From Epiperipatus broadwayi (taxonomy: Eukaryota > Onychophora > Udeonychophora > Euonychophora > Peripatidae), in the NCBI GenBank assembly GCA_028023455.1, contig JAQFVV010000031.1, positions 2,234,001 through 2,298,000 of the forward strand: DNA of 64,000 nucleotides, read 5' to 3'. Position 1 is the stretch's first letter. The number at the start of each line of letters is the position of its first letter. The notes below the pieces were generated by a model. It made no database searches. It was not told where the DNA came from and was given only the letters and a program-made list of their open reading frames with translations. This document shows positions 1 through 11,372 of this stretch, piece by piece. The position numbers and the translations under genes are program-made.

Positions 1-1890
1 GAGGCTTGGACCATAGCTAAAGATCAAATCATGATAAATAAAAGATACCAGCACCTCTATCTTGAAGGAATAGACTCTCTAGGATTTCAAATAAAATTTA
101 CGTAACTACACAACAAATTAAAATGAATTTGAAGATAAGCAAATGTACTTAAATACTACCAATAATAGCAATGTAAGATAGCTATGATTATGGTATGCAT
201 CCTGAAAGCATACTCAGTATGAATAAAGCCAATTTTTAAAATAATCTCTACCTTTTCTTTATAAATTTCTGAACATTTATATGTTTAAAACTATTCTTTT
301 TGTAGTTTGCTAATGTAAAGCTGAGAAATTTATTTCACAGCTCGAGGAATCTTGGTCAACTCCAGTTTATATACATATATAAAACCAAATTATACCTAGT
401 CAAAGCTATCAATAATAGCCAAAAATAAAGATTTGTCAACTGTTAATAATCTTTTTTAATAGCTTTTGTCTCTCTACCTTTGTATTAATGCATAATACCA
501 CTGCCAAAGCAGACTTCTGAAATATAAAATAGTATATAATTTTATTATTAATAAATCAACAATTTCAGAATTAAACTTCATATATATTTCAGACAGGAAT
601 ACTCTTTCAAGGATTGTCTGTTTTTTTTTTTATATATTTCAAAATAGAGATATTCACAAAGGATATGCCTGAATTTGGTATTTAAAAATTTACTTTTCAG
701 AAAACTGTTTTTAAATTGATTACAAAAACATAAATCTACAGCATTTTCATTGCCTTCTATAGAAAAGTCTCTTCATCATCTCTATGGAAAAGAAAACATA
801 CATACATCTCTTCAGAGTATTTTACCATTTTGAATAAAATAGCTATATACCCAGTCACAGACAAATACTTGCTTTAACTAAGTATTGGTTAATACGATAT
901 TACTTTGAATTCTTTTAAAAATATTAGCCAACTAATGAAATTGATTCGGACATTCTAATCACCAAGTATTTCATCACATATATGTCTTTGTAATGTATGT
1001 AAAGTACACAAAGGCATATATTTATCTATATTCACAACTATAAATATTATATATACATATATCCACAAATATATACACATACACAGACATAAATACATTC
1101 GGACTCGGGCATAAACATATGTAAATACATATACGTACATGTATGAGTACAAACATATTAAAGTATAAACAACACAAGCTTATGTCACATAGAGTGAGCA
1201 TCAGAAGTGGCTGACTATTTAAAATAACATTTTATTTTAAATTTGAGCATGATTTTTATAAAAGACACAGATTCTTAGCCATAAAGATGTAAAAACATCC
1301 GATTGCTTTCTTTGAAAAGATATAGTTGAGAATAGAATATAAAAGGAAATTTATTCGAAGGCGTTGACAAAGGAAAAAAAAGCTGGGCAAGAAATTAAAA
1401 ATTAGCATCTAAACATGGCAAATAAACAAAGTAAAGGATTAGCGTTTGATATAAATTGCTGTTCTTATATAATTTCACAGATTGGTTTGCATCACAAAAT
1501 TCATTTTTAATTTATTTATACCATCCTTTCCCCCCCTTTCTGTAATTAGAATGGCGATATGCGGTTATGAATGGTTGACAATGCTGACAGATATATTATA
1601 AGAACGTACTCAAAACTTTTTCACAATACTGAATATTTGTACATGTAAGCCTACACACCCATATAAAATATGTATCTACACTGAATTATGTATGTCAAGG
1701 TTAAACAAATTAAAACCTAATTGCTAGGGAGATTCAATTAATTTTTAAAGTTAAACAAAGTGATTTACAACTAGTTTATACAATAGTTTTTTTACGTGAG
1801 AAATTACTCATGAAAAGAAAATAATGATTTTTTTTTTTTAATTAAGCCTTTTTTCTTATTCAAAGAAGTATTTTTCTACAATTTCAGTTT
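1..1890. other. AT-rich intergenic DNA, no gene seen
   Basis: This stretch lies downstream of the 3' end of FARSB. I see no conserved protein motif on either strand, no tRNA-like boxes and no paired inverted repeats. It contains poly-A and poly-T runs and one degenerate TA/CA-rich microsatellite (listed separately). The only longish open frame, at 955-1152 minus, is a translation of that microsatellite and is rich in Tyr, Val and Cys. Confidence 0.6.
1003..1150. repeat. Degenerate ATAC/ATAT microsatellite
   Basis: Alternating purine-pyrimidine tract built from imperfect TATA, CATA, CACA and GTACAT units. It explains the open frame read through it on the minus strand. No element boundary is visible. 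Confidence 0.7.
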
Positions 1891-1909
1891 AAAGTATGAG
1901 AAAATTTGT

Positions 1910-2011
1910 CAAGCGTTATTAGCCGAGAGGTCATCGCTGCCGCCTTGCAAGCAAGTAGTTGGTTGCAGACGGTTGTGGGTTCGCCTCCCGGTCGATGCTA
2001 TGACATATGGA
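1910..2011 (+). mobile_element. tRNA-derived retroposon (short SINE or tRNA retropseudogene)
   Basis: About 102 bp inserted between two copies of a 19-bp target-site duplication starting AAAGTATGAG (1891-1909 and 2012-2030). The insert has a tRNA-like body: an A-box-like TAGCCGAGAGG near 1920, a long variable-arm-like stretch, and a B-box GGGTTCGCCTCCC near 1978-1990 in which GGG and CCC can pair around a TTCGCCT loop. The D arm resembles class II tRNAs such as Leu. The first and last bases (AGCGT and ATGCT) can form a partial acceptor stem. The long perfect duplication indicates LINE-type target-primed insertion and a fairly recent event. The anticodon stem does not fold cleanly, so I do not call it a working tRNA gene. 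Confidence 0.72.
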
Positions 2012-2030
2012 AAAGTATGAGAAAATTTGT

Positions 2031-2787
2031 AAGTTCTCCCTCTCAATACTATATATCATAATGCATAACAGAAGAAACGTTTCTAGATGTTTACCAAATA
2101 ATGATTATAATTTTTTTTCAAATGATTTAAAATTAAATTATAAAAAATATATATCGTACTACTCTCACTTTTACACGAATCAGATACTTAAGACTTCATT
2201 GAAGGCTAAAACTGATTCCTGCCCTGATGAAAGGACGGATTCAAAAATTGGGTTCTTTGGCTCAACATTCAGGCGAGACAAAAAAAAAAAACCACTTCAA
2301 TTTGATCGATTGAATTGTCATGCGTAACCAGTGTCCTCCTCAAGTAACTGATCGCTGGAAATTATACAAAAGTCCATGAACACATATTTATGTTTTTTGT
2401 TATACATGTAAACTTATAAAAATTATTTGTTTTGAAAAATGGCCACGTATAACTTTATTTAGTTGAAATAAAACAAACACACATTTACGTTTTTTGCAAG
2501 AAATGATCTTCTAACAAGTAAACTTTTAATAATCTATATTTATTCCAAGTGGTAACAAAAAAATTATATATATTTACCCGCGCGCGATTCTGACTATTTA
2601 CGAAATGTGGACCGAAGTTTCTTATCTAGAATCACGTTCCGCTACGAATGGCTATTCTCTTTCATCACTTCTGAAAAAAACGGCGCAGTTTGTCAAGTAT
2701 GGATATAATTTTGGAAAAAAAATTACTATGCATTGCAATGTACATATATAAAATGCCCATTATGTAATAAACATAAATATAACAATA
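2031..2787. other. Intergenic DNA without recognised features
   Basis: No gene is seen. The open frame that starts at 2007 begins inside the retroposon's duplicated target site and runs through AT-rich DNA with no recognisable domain. A short GC-richer patch (2577-2690) contains CGCGCG but no clear motif. Confidence 0.5.
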
Positions 2788-3300
2788 CAGGGTGTCTCAA
2801 AAAATTGTATACACAGTTTGAATGATTATAACTTGTTTTTATACACATATAATTAATATTTAAATTGCAAAAGAATATACATAAAATGTATCAATTTTCC
2901 TCCTACAGCAGATGTTCAAAATTATTATCGTTCTGGTTAATACACTGCTGATAACGTTGAGCTATTGATTCACAAAGTTTAACAAACATTTCATTTGGTG
3001 TTGCGATGCATTCTTGCTCAATTGTGGCTTTTAATTCTTCCAGTGTTATCAGTTTTCTGGTGTAGTCTTTATTTTTGAGGTATCACTACAAAAAAGTCCA
3101 TTGAAGTCAGGTCGGGGGAATGAGCACTATATTTTATGGGACCTCTTCATCCAAAAACATCTTTATGGAAGGTTCACATCAAGATATGCTCTTACATCAT
3201 GATGATAGTGTAGAGGTGCTGTCTTGTTGGAAATAAAATTCAAACTTCACCGAATGCATAGTAAAACAGATTCTTGCAGTAAATTCAAGTAATTGGCACC
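2788..3300 (-). mobile_element. Decayed Tc1/mariner-like DNA transposon, 3' part
   Basis: A terminal sequence CAGGGTGTCTC starts at 2788 directly after a TA dinucleotide (the Tc1/mariner target). On the minus strand, reading in from 3300, frames that shift and carry stops give the C-terminal end of a mariner-type transposase: TAPLHYHHDVRAYLDVNLP, then a degraded SPDLTPLDFF-like block (near 3100), and finally TLEELKATIEQECIATPNEM and IAQRYQQCINQNDNNFEHLL ending at the TAG at 2903-2905. The N-terminal half and the other terminal repeat are not seen, so the copy is 5' truncated and inactive. Confidence 0.78.
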
Positions 3301-4348
3301 AATCCCTATTCTATCAAAAAAGAATGGTTTAATTAATCTTTTTCAACTGTCATTACAGCATAGTTTAAATTAGCAGCAAAACCAACATTTTGACAAATAG
3401 TCTTCTTCTCATCAGAATATTATCTAATATTCACTTACAAAATGTAATTGATTTTCTTTTTAGAAGTTTGTAAATATGTTTAATTCGGTCTTTATATACA
3501 CTTTTGTTTGTGCCCGTGACTTCCATCATTGCCGGATTAATACATAAGTACCATCAAATTAAATATTTTTTCTAGTTATTTTTTCTTTTGTATAATCATC
3601 TTCCCATCTATACTCAGCCCCAGCACTAATAAATTCCCCTTTCTTCTATTGCAGTTTTAATAAAATCAATTTCATTATTTTCAATATCATATCCGCCTAG
3701 CCTTTCTTCTCATCAAATGACTTAAACAAACAATATATATATTTTCATTCTATCTTTGTTTCTCTCATTTACCATTAAACTTTTTCTAATCTGCTTTAAA
3801 CATGCTACTTTACAAAAATAAATATTACTTCATCTCCATAAAAATGATATGTACAGTTTAAGTTCTTATTTAATTTCATCTATTTTCTATCTATAGCTTA
3901 TGACAGTAACCAAATAATAAGTTTCCTCTAGCATACTCATATCTTCTTTCTTATTGTTTATAAATATTTAATTCTAATTTTTTTTACTCCTATTCAAAAT
4001 TCTATTTTTATTCAACTACTTATCCAATTTTTCACCTCCTATGCAATTTTCCCTATTTCATATACATATACACAGAACTGTTATATACTTATTAATTTTG
4101 CATATTGTAAAACTTTTTTTTATCCTTCATAATTTGGTGGCATCACCCTGTAATCCAATAAAACAATGCTTTTACTAATCAATTTTCATTTTATAATCAT
4201 AATTTCTAAATATTTTTAATTTGCTTAAGTGCTCAGCCATTGTATTTTTACTCTGCTCAGCTTCTCTATAGCTGCATCTTGGCACACTTAGCATATATTA
4301 CAATTCATACAAGAGAAGTCAACATATTTTTCATTATATTAAAAAAAC
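3301..4348 (-). mobile_element. Possible remnant of an RTE-type LINE
   Basis: Mostly featureless AT-rich sequence. Around 4130-4180 the minus strand gives a peptide containing GLQGDATKL, which lines up with the RLHGDTKKF segment of the clearer RTE element at 30190-32550. Nothing else in the stretch could be placed with certainty, so this may be coincidence. Confidence 0.22.
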
Positions 4349-4892
4349 TTGTGTATTATATAAACACAGGCACATAAAATATGATTAATAATTATTTATT
4401 AAACAAATGTAAAAATGGTTATTTGCACCACACATTATACCTTTGTTTGCTACCATTGGCGAGATATAGCATCTAGTTGCCATGAAACTATGGAAGGGAT
4501 TTCAAATGCCTTTATAGTTAACCTATCCCTTCCAGATGCATGATAGCTTGAACATGAGTAAGGTATGGTGACACTTCTGTGACAGCTTGCTTAGTGACTA
4601 GTTTATGTCAAGCAACTTCCAAGGTCTAATGTGTACCTGTCTTATTGCTCAGCCAGTGGCTGTGTATACTGTCATTCAGCTTTGACAATTGTTGTCTGAC
4701 TTTACTTCCAAAGGGATTATTTATGGTGAGATCTCCATACATGATGAAATCAATTGGATTTAATGAATATCATCACTTATTGGCCCATTCTTGCCATTGC
4801 ACGTTATCTATTTATATGGTCCATAGCAATGAACCATCAATTTGATCAATATATGATGGAATCTGGACTAGTCCATTATTTGAAAGCAAAGT
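4349..4892 (-). repeat. 3' LTR of the gag-only retrotransposon
   Basis: Direct repeat of 6638-7165 with many point differences. Shared landmarks include the start TTGTG, the block GGCGAGATATAGCAT / GGCAAGATATAGCAT, the block TCACTTACTGGCCCATTCTT in the other copy, and the end GGAATCTGGACTAGTCCATT. The divergence points to an old insertion. Confidence 0.65.
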
Positions 4893-5249
4893 GAAAACAA
4901 CATTCCCTTCCTCTAATATTTGCCATGGAGAATGTAGTCATTCACATACTTGGGTAGACTTCTTCATCAGGGCTCAGTGATTTCATCAGCAGGTCCAGTA
5001 TCTTCATTTATAGATGTGGAAACTTTAATTTTGTATTATCACCACTGACTGGTAATTGCACTGTTGGATGGTAACTTTTCACTGATGGTGGATCTGCAAT
5101 TCAACCATAGCTAGTTTCTGTGTTGTTGCTTTCCATATCTTGTTTGAACCAGCAATGTTTGTGATCCTTTCACTTTGATCACAATTGCTGGATCCATTTG
5201 GTAGTTTCCTTAAATATATGGTCTAGGTTTTGAACACCTATTCACACTT

Positions 5250-5327
5250 TTACTACTTCTGGGATAGATCTTTATTTTTATGAACTGGTTACTACTTCTG
5301 GGATAGATCTTTATTTTTGTGAACTGG
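5250..5327. repeat. 39-bp tandem duplication inside the retrotransposon
   Basis: Two adjacent 39-bp units starting TTACTACTTCTGGGATAGAT differ at one position (A/G). The near identity means it arose well after the element inserted. Confidence 0.85.
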
Positions 5328-6637
5328 TTGTTTAGTCACTGCAAAGCCTAAATGATTGAATCAGTCATGGCTAATAAATTGCTTTGCTTACCAGCCGACA
5401 CAACCAGAAGCAGATATAGTTTTATTAAACATTGGACTTTAATTTATCTGACCAAAAAATGCTATTTGATTGCTTTGATAGTCAGTGATTGCTTTGCTAC
5501 TAGGATACAGCTGTTTATTTTTCTTATTAATGACAGCAGTCTTTTTTGACATAATGGCTACTGCATATTAATATTTTTATGTTTGAAAGCAGAGTCAATG
5601 CCTTTCACATTATTTACACGAGTTGATATAATTTATTTTGCCATTAGTTTTTTTGGAATTGACTCTTCGTCATTAGCACCTTGTTGCTTTTTTTTAAAAA
5701 CAAGGTTTTGTGTAACAGACACACAATATCTATACACTGTATACTGATGTGGACATTTGATATGTATGTGTTTTGATTCATCACATCTTTAATGCTTTGT
5801 ACCCATTGCCAATTTATTCAAGCAGTTTTTTTTGTCAGCTGGTTAGTTATTTGACCCAGTTCTGAACAATTTTAATGTTGTGTCAATTTTCTTCAATGGA
5901 CTTGCTTGATTCATTATTGACTGTTAGTCACGTCACAGATAGTTGAATCAAGTGATATCACCATCCATTAACAGCTTAATTTTAGGATTGTGATTTTTCA
6001 TTCCACAAGTGAAATGATCTCTCAGAGCTTCATTGAGGAAATCTTTAGAATCATATTTTAAGGCTAGCTTTCTGATTTTAGTAGCAAAACCTCTAACTGT
6101 CTTTGCCTCCCTTTATGTAGAGATATCTCTGCATTATCGCTAAGAGTTTTTGGCAGAAAAAGTTTGTCAGTAGAGACAATGCTTTGCCAAATTTAAGATC
6201 AGATGGAAGCATGGATGCTGCCTATACTTGGAAGTCTTGTATGTCTGAGATCGGATGACCGAGACCAGTGTGGCTAATTTTAAATCAGGTTTTTTGATTT
6301 GATTAGACTGCATATAGAAAAGCATTTGATCCTTGTAGGTTGGCCAATTTTCAGGCTAGGCTGGGTCAAACTCTTCTAAAAAGCCAATTTTAGCCATTTT
6401 GATTTTTTTTTCTACCATAAGAAAAAGTTTTCGGACTCAATTAAAAAGTAACCATTTGTGTTTGATTTAAATTTTTTTTATTATTGATACTTTAATATTA
6501 GCATTAGCTGTCAATTTTTTGACATTAATGACAAAGACTTAACAATTCGCAAGGGTAAAACCTTGTTGTTTTAAACTTTTTCTAAATTTGGAGGAAAAAA
6601 AAATTATTTTGTCAAAGCGCTGAATCTATTGATTATT

Positions 6638-7165
6638 TGTGAATTATTATATAAACCCAGGCATGTAAAATACAATTAATATTTATTTATTAAACAAATA
6701 TAAAAATTCATAATTACTCTCTTTATAATGTTATACCTTTGCCTCATTGGCAAGATATAGCATTTCATTGCCATGCAACTTTGGAAGAGACTTCAGCCCT
6801 TATAAGTTTACATACCACTTCCAGTTGTACTAGGACAGCTTGCCTTGCGAGTAGGTACAGTGACTTTCAGCTGTTCAGTGACGCTTGCTTCGTCGTTTGT
6901 CTCGCATCTTCCAATTCTAACGAGTTGCTCAGCCATATAGTGGATGTGTATATTACCATTCAGCTTTGGCAGTTGTTGTCTGACATTCCTTCCAAGTGCA
7001 TTGACTATAGATCACCATCCATTACGACAGCAATCAGATTCAGTGAGCACCATCACTTACTGGCCCATTCTTGCCATTGGACATATATTGTCTATTTGTA
7101 AATACATTGTTCAATCCGATCAAGAAAAGATAGAATCTGGACTAGTCCATTATTTGAAGGCAAGG
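6638..7165 (-). repeat. 5' LTR of the gag-only retrotransposon
   Basis: Partner of 4349-4892, in the same orientation. Chance open frames at 6739-7101 and 6944-7186 lie within it and are not genes. Confidence 0.65.
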
Positions 7166-7190
7166 TACAATATAATAAAAGGCTAGCTAC

Positions 7191-7293
7191 TTAATTCTAT
7201 TTAAAAACTTGAATTTCTTTGCCAAAATAAAGGCGATATATTACACAAGGTTAATTCTATTTAAAAAAACTTGAATTCCTTGCCAAAACAAAG
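7191..7293. repeat. Tandem duplication, about 60-bp period
   Basis: Two copies of TTAATTCTATTTAAAAACTT followed by GAAT(T/C)..TTGCCAAAA.AAAG, at 7191-7231 and 7251-7293. Differences are a few indels in the A-run and point changes. Confidence 0.75.
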
Positions 7294-7803
7294 TAAATCA
7301 TTTTCAAAGAATAACATAAAAGCATTCTTTACTGAGATTATTAGGAAATAAGAATGGGTGACTTTTGAATTATTAACTATAGCAATATAGGGTTTACAGG
7401 TATGCTGAGTTTTATATATCATTTATTTCAAATCAAAATATTTTAGAATCTTATTCTATATAAAAGAATATTTTATTTTCTTTATTTAGAATGAGAAATG
7501 AAATAGTGTATATTGCCAAGCATGATACGTTGCCGTATCAAGAGTTAAAAGATGCTGTTTATAAATCAAAACTCAAAACAATCATTTCCACTGCTTAACC
7601 ATAATGTAAGCAAATAAGCCATTCCCTTATTTAAAGTTATACTCTGTTCAGATAGAAATTATAATCTAATTCCATTTTTTAATAAACCTTACCATGAATG
7701 CACATACAAAGAAAATATGACTTTATTTGAAAGTTATATATGAAATTATCAATAATTGCATTAATGCGCAGATCTATAAAAAATTACAGCTCAATATAAT
7801 AAA
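7294..7803. other. AT-rich intergenic DNA, nothing recognised
   Basis: No coding, repeat or structural signal was found in this stretch. Confidence 0.5.
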
Positions 7804-8263
7804 TTACATTATCAATTATATGAAATTAAACTAAGAGACTGCAAATCTCTCAAGCGCTTGTAACTATCAATAGCCAATCAGATCGTAAATAATGGGACAA
7901 AGAATTAACAAGAAAAGGGTGGTAACCACTCTTAACTTTACTTGTCTTTCTATATATCCAAGCCAGTCCAAAGTACTTATATCTGAAAGTGTGAATCTTA
8001 AATACCTTCACACACAACTCACTGAATTCAAATTACAAACATACAGCATGAAATCTTTCGATTTACTACGCAGTAGTTTATCGATGTTATAAATTGCAAA
8101 AATATATGTAAATAATATTTATTGTTAATTCTTTGTCCCAGTATTTACGATCTGATTGGCTATTGATAGTTACAAGTGCTTGAGAGATTTGCAGTCTCTT
8201 AGTTTAATTTCAAATATCATCTGCGCTTTGAAAATAAATATTATTTACATTATCAATTATATG
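7804..8263. mobile_element. Foldback (long inverted repeat) element with 19-bp flanking direct repeats
   Basis: Two arms of about 90 bp, 7821-7910 and 8123-8212, are near-perfect reverse complements (CTAAGAGACTGCAAATCTCT against its complement; both contain the ATCTGATTGGCT block). They enclose a roughly 210-bp loop. A 19-bp direct repeat starting TTACATTATCAATT lies outside at 7804-7822 and 8245-8263. The loop contains its own small palindrome TACTACGCAGTAGT. A related but more diverged copy is at about 41245-41530. No transposase is encoded, so it is non-autonomous. Confidence 0.72.
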
Positions 8264-9258
8264 GTAAATTGATCATGTGACATTCAAGCACCAATGTAAT
8301 GTGCTGAGCACATTTTTATTTAATGACCTGATTTTTTTTTTCTTCAACTAGAAATTAATCATAACTGCACAAAGCGACAAAATCTTTTTGAAATAATAAC
8401 ATTTCAAATAATGGATTATTTGAACTTATGTACATTCAAATATCAAGTATTTGTTGGCAAAAATAATAAATATTATTAAAGACATTTAAAGTTAATAAAA
8501 AAAAAAGAATTTCAATAGTCATTTACAAGCATACATATATATGAAAATTACATCAGCACATCCCTCCTGCTTAAACAAACCAATAGAACTTCAGCAATCT
8601 GTTGTCACAGCAACACTACAATTAGCAAGTGTTACTCTGACAACAGATCGTTAATATTCAATTGATTTTTAAGTATGAGGAATGTGCCAATATAATTTTC
8701 ATATAGTTTAGTTGTTGGTACTTATAGATTAATATCTTTATAAATGTTTAATAATAAAAAAATGCATTAGAAATGCTTATAAAAATATTTATTTTTAAAG
8801 TGTTTATTTAAAAAAGATCCATAAATGTTAAATCATAACAGAATGCTAAATGTTTACGAATAAAGGTATGAAACTGATAAAATTTATTCGAATAATTTCC
8901 AGATATTTGATTTTCTGATAATTCTGTCATTAGCAATTATAACCATGGTTTAGTCGTTGATTATTCCAGAATTATATTTTCAATTTCATTGTTCTTACAT
9001 AAGATATTTTCATTTACTGACTTAATTGCATATATACAAAATGTTGATTCAGCATACAAACTGAACCCAGATTTGTCACATTTTGAGAATTCGCTAGTTT
9101 TATTAACTTCACTGAAATACTAAAAAAAGTTTGTTCAAAATTCACAAAAAATTAGCCGAATAAAATACTCCTTATTCACAATTATGCAATAATTGTTTGT
9201 CACTTTACATCTTTGAATCAAAATTTGCATGTAATGAATTGCTGAGAGAATCGTGTTA
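8264..9258. other. Intergenic DNA, one short hairpin only
   Basis: Apart from the hairpin at 8597-8648 I see no gene, element end or protein motif here. Confidence 0.5.
8597..8648. repeat. Perfect-ended hairpin
   Basis: ATCTGTTGTCA at 8597-8607 pairs with TGACAACAGAT at 8638-8648, and inside it AACACT pairs with AGTGTT. This gives a stem of 11 plus 6 bp with small internal bulges. It may be a relic of a foldback element. Confidence 0.7.
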
Positions 9259-9459
9259 AGTCGGAAGTGACATAAAACTGACGTGTGCTATTCCAAGATG
9301 GCAGTGGAAATTTTACATTATTGGAATTGTTTAATGTCAAGAGATATTTTTAATACAAAACCAGATCAAATTATTCACCATCATATATCACATAAAATAA
9401 GCTACAATTTAATCTACAAGTTCTTATTCATCTGTTTGAAATGTGGGTGGTGGGATTGA
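9259..9459 (+). promoter_or_regulatory. Promoter-like site cluster with a short open frame
   Basis: Within 45 bp there are three sequences resembling animal housekeeping-promoter sites: CGGAAGTGAC (ETS-like, 9262-9271), TGACGTG (CRE-like, 9279-9285) and CAAGATGGC (YY1-like, 9294-9302). The ATG of the last, at 9298, opens a 53-codon frame (MAVEILHYWNCLMSRDIF...) that ends with TGA at 9457-9459. I do not recognise the peptide. It could be a first exon, a LINE 5' end (a LINE 3' end follows at 9590) or chance. No splice partner is identified. Confidence 0.2.
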
Positions 9460-9589
9460 CGTATTAAATATGTATAAAAATATATATCTATAGAATTAAA
9501 CTTGGTGGAGTGTTTTTGGTAGAAATAATTTAATACTAAAAGAAAATATGTCTATGTGTTTGAAAATATTTTTAATAAATGTATTTTAC

Positions 9590-9960
9590 CAGTTCTTAAT
9601 TATGGATCTGAGACTTTAATAGAAGAGCAATACAGAGACTTCGAGAAATATGAGAAGATGCATGTTAGGAGTAACAAGAAGATATGATTAAGAAAACAAA
9701 CAGGAGTTACTGACGTTAAAAGAATTAAGACTGAAATGGAGTTGGGCTGGATATATTTCTAGAAGAGATGATAATGGATGGATAATTGAAATCTTAAAAC
9801 TGGATTCCAAGAGACTGTAAAAGACACAGAAAGAGACCACGTGTGAGATGGATGGATGAAATAAGAAAGTGTGCAGGGTGAGGTGAAAAAGAGAGGCTAA
9901 AGATTGAAGAAGATGGATTGAACTCGGAGAGATCATCCTGCAATGGATTGACAATGATGA
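9590..9960 (+). mobile_element. RTE/BovB-type LINE, 3' end of ORF2, frameshifted
   Basis: Plus-strand frames give the typical C-terminus after the reverse transcriptase domain: CMLGVTRRYD, then LTLKELRLKWSWAGYISRRD, DNGWIIEILKLDSKR, and near the end RWIELGEIILQWIDND. The block LKW-WAGHI-RR-DN-W is characteristic of the RTE/BovB group. Several frameshifts and stops are present. The same 3' segment occurs in reverse orientation at 29340-29400 and 30190-30400. Confidence 0.78.
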
Positions 9961-10196
9961 TCAATATGAACCTGTTAATGTTCTTTTGCAACTTAAGAAG
10001 TGTGCCTTGTCAATGAAATCAATTGGTTATAAAAATTTTAATTTTTTAAAAAATTTTGGCTAGTTTTTTAATTTGGGTACTTCTATAGTGCCCCTTTTCA
10101 GAAGTTTAGATTTTAAACCAAGTTTGTGCAGAATCAGTAAGTCATACACTTACGGTTCTCAGACCATTCAATCCACATTTTGTTACATTTAAAATG
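9961..10196. other. AT-rich spacer
   Basis: No feature recognised. Confidence 0.4.
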
Positions 10197-10512
10197 ATGT
10201 ATTTTTTTTTCTACGATGAAATTTACATTTCTTATGATTTTTTTCGAAATCCAATTTTTAAATTTTTTTTTAGATTTAGTATTCGTAAAATGTTTTTCCC
10301 ACAGAAATGGACTCTTGCAGCTCGCTTTGATTATTCAATTGCCAATGTATGTATTTTGAGCTTCCTCTTTGTTCAAAAAAATGTATTTTTTTTTTTCTAT
10401 GACGAAATTTACATTTTTTATGACTTTTTTTTTTAGATTTAGCATTCATAAAATGTATGGACTCTCTCACGGCTTGCTCAGATTATTCAATTTGTGAGCC
10501 TTTTCTTTGTAT
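10197..10512. repeat. Tandem duplication, about 184-bp period
   Basis: The unit beginning ATGTATTTTTTTTTCTA at 10197 recurs at 10381. Both contain GAAATTTACATTT, AGATTTAG.ATTC.TAAAATG, GGACTCT and GATTATTCAATT in the same order. The second copy has a roughly 40-bp deletion. Open frames on both strands here are a by-product of the T-rich repeat. Confidence 0.75.
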
Positions 10513-11124
10513 AAGCTAATTTTGGTGATAATTCAGATCTAGAAACTGCATCGACAAAAAAAAAAAAAGCTGGTGAAGTCATTTTATTTGCAAGGACAAG
10601 CATTGGAATTGCATCTAGGGCTTCTTCATGACAGGACTTTGAACTTAGAATCATAACGTTTGTTTGCACCGGCCAGGAATCAATTTTTTCATCAGTGAGT
10701 ATTCAATTAGTGTTTTTTATTATTTATATTTTTATATGATGAAATATGTGTAGAAAAGTAATAAATATGCTGTAGAATTTTAGACAATTTACATTTCAAT
10801 GACAATAAAAACATGCACATCCACACTCAGAGAATCATATACCTACATGGTTTGTGCAATAGGCAAGATATACCATGATTTATTTATATGATCATTCATT
10901 TATTGCATGATTACAGTAGCATTGTACTCATTTGTTACAATTTTGTAATAATCTCTTGAACATAGACTTTCAAGCATCCTCAGCCATTCACTATCTCATA
11001 TATCACCTCCCATATATATATATAATCAGTGCTCATAATAAATGTGTTTATTTTGATGTTTATTGATTTATTTAGTTTTTATTCATTTTATCTTAAGAGA
11101 AATTTTTGATTGACTTTTTTTTTT
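10513..11124. other. Intergenic DNA, nothing recognised
   Basis: No gene or element end is supported. Confidence 0.45.
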
Positions 11125-11372
11125 AGTATACTTTTTACTTGAAAAGAATACATCCCATTTTTCAATAATATATTAATATATAATAATACTTACAATTTAC
11201 TAAAGTTCTCTTTGCATAATATCTCATAAACTGTTCTTATTGTTTGATATTTATTTTTTTGAGTACACTTTTTACTTGAAAATATATATTTTAGGTCACA
11301 TTCCATTTTTCAATAATATAATAATACATTTCACTTTACTAAGCATAAGATGTCATAAACTGTTCTTACTGT
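11125..11372. repeat. Tandem duplication, about 130-bp period
   Basis: The order ACTTTTTACTTGAAAA, CCATTTTTCAATAATAT, TTTACTAA, ATAAACTGTTCTTA occurs twice (about 11125-11245 and 11262-11372), with indels between copies. Confidence 0.7.

Larger units (their letters stand above)
4349..7165 (-). mobile_element. LTR retrotransposon (Ty3/Gypsy-type), gag only, degenerate
   Basis: Two direct repeats of about 530-545 bp, 4349-4892 and 6638-7165, flank a 1.75-kb interior. On the minus strand the interior begins a gag-like frame at 6397 (MAKIGFLEEFDPA, stop at codon 14, then PENWPTYKDQMLFYMQSN), typical of Ty3/Gypsy Gag N-termini. Further on comes FKYDSKDFLNEALRDHFTCG (near 6000), like the capsid segment before the zinc knuckle. 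I find no protease, reverse transcriptase or integrase, and the interior is too short for pol, so pol has been lost. Orientation is minus, with the 5' LTR at 6638-7165. The family assignment rests on Gag resemblance only. Confidence 0.6.

Noticed and set aside
955-1152. Open frame of 65 codons, minus
   Set aside because: It is a translation of a TA/CA microsatellite.
2007-2327. Open frame of 106 codons
   Set aside because: It starts in the duplicated target site of the retroposon, has AT-driven composition (Asn, Lys, Tyr, Phe) and no domain.
6739-7186. Two overlapping open frames
   Set aside because: Both are in the LTR of the gag-only retrotransposon; the homologous LTR at 4349-4892 does not keep them open.
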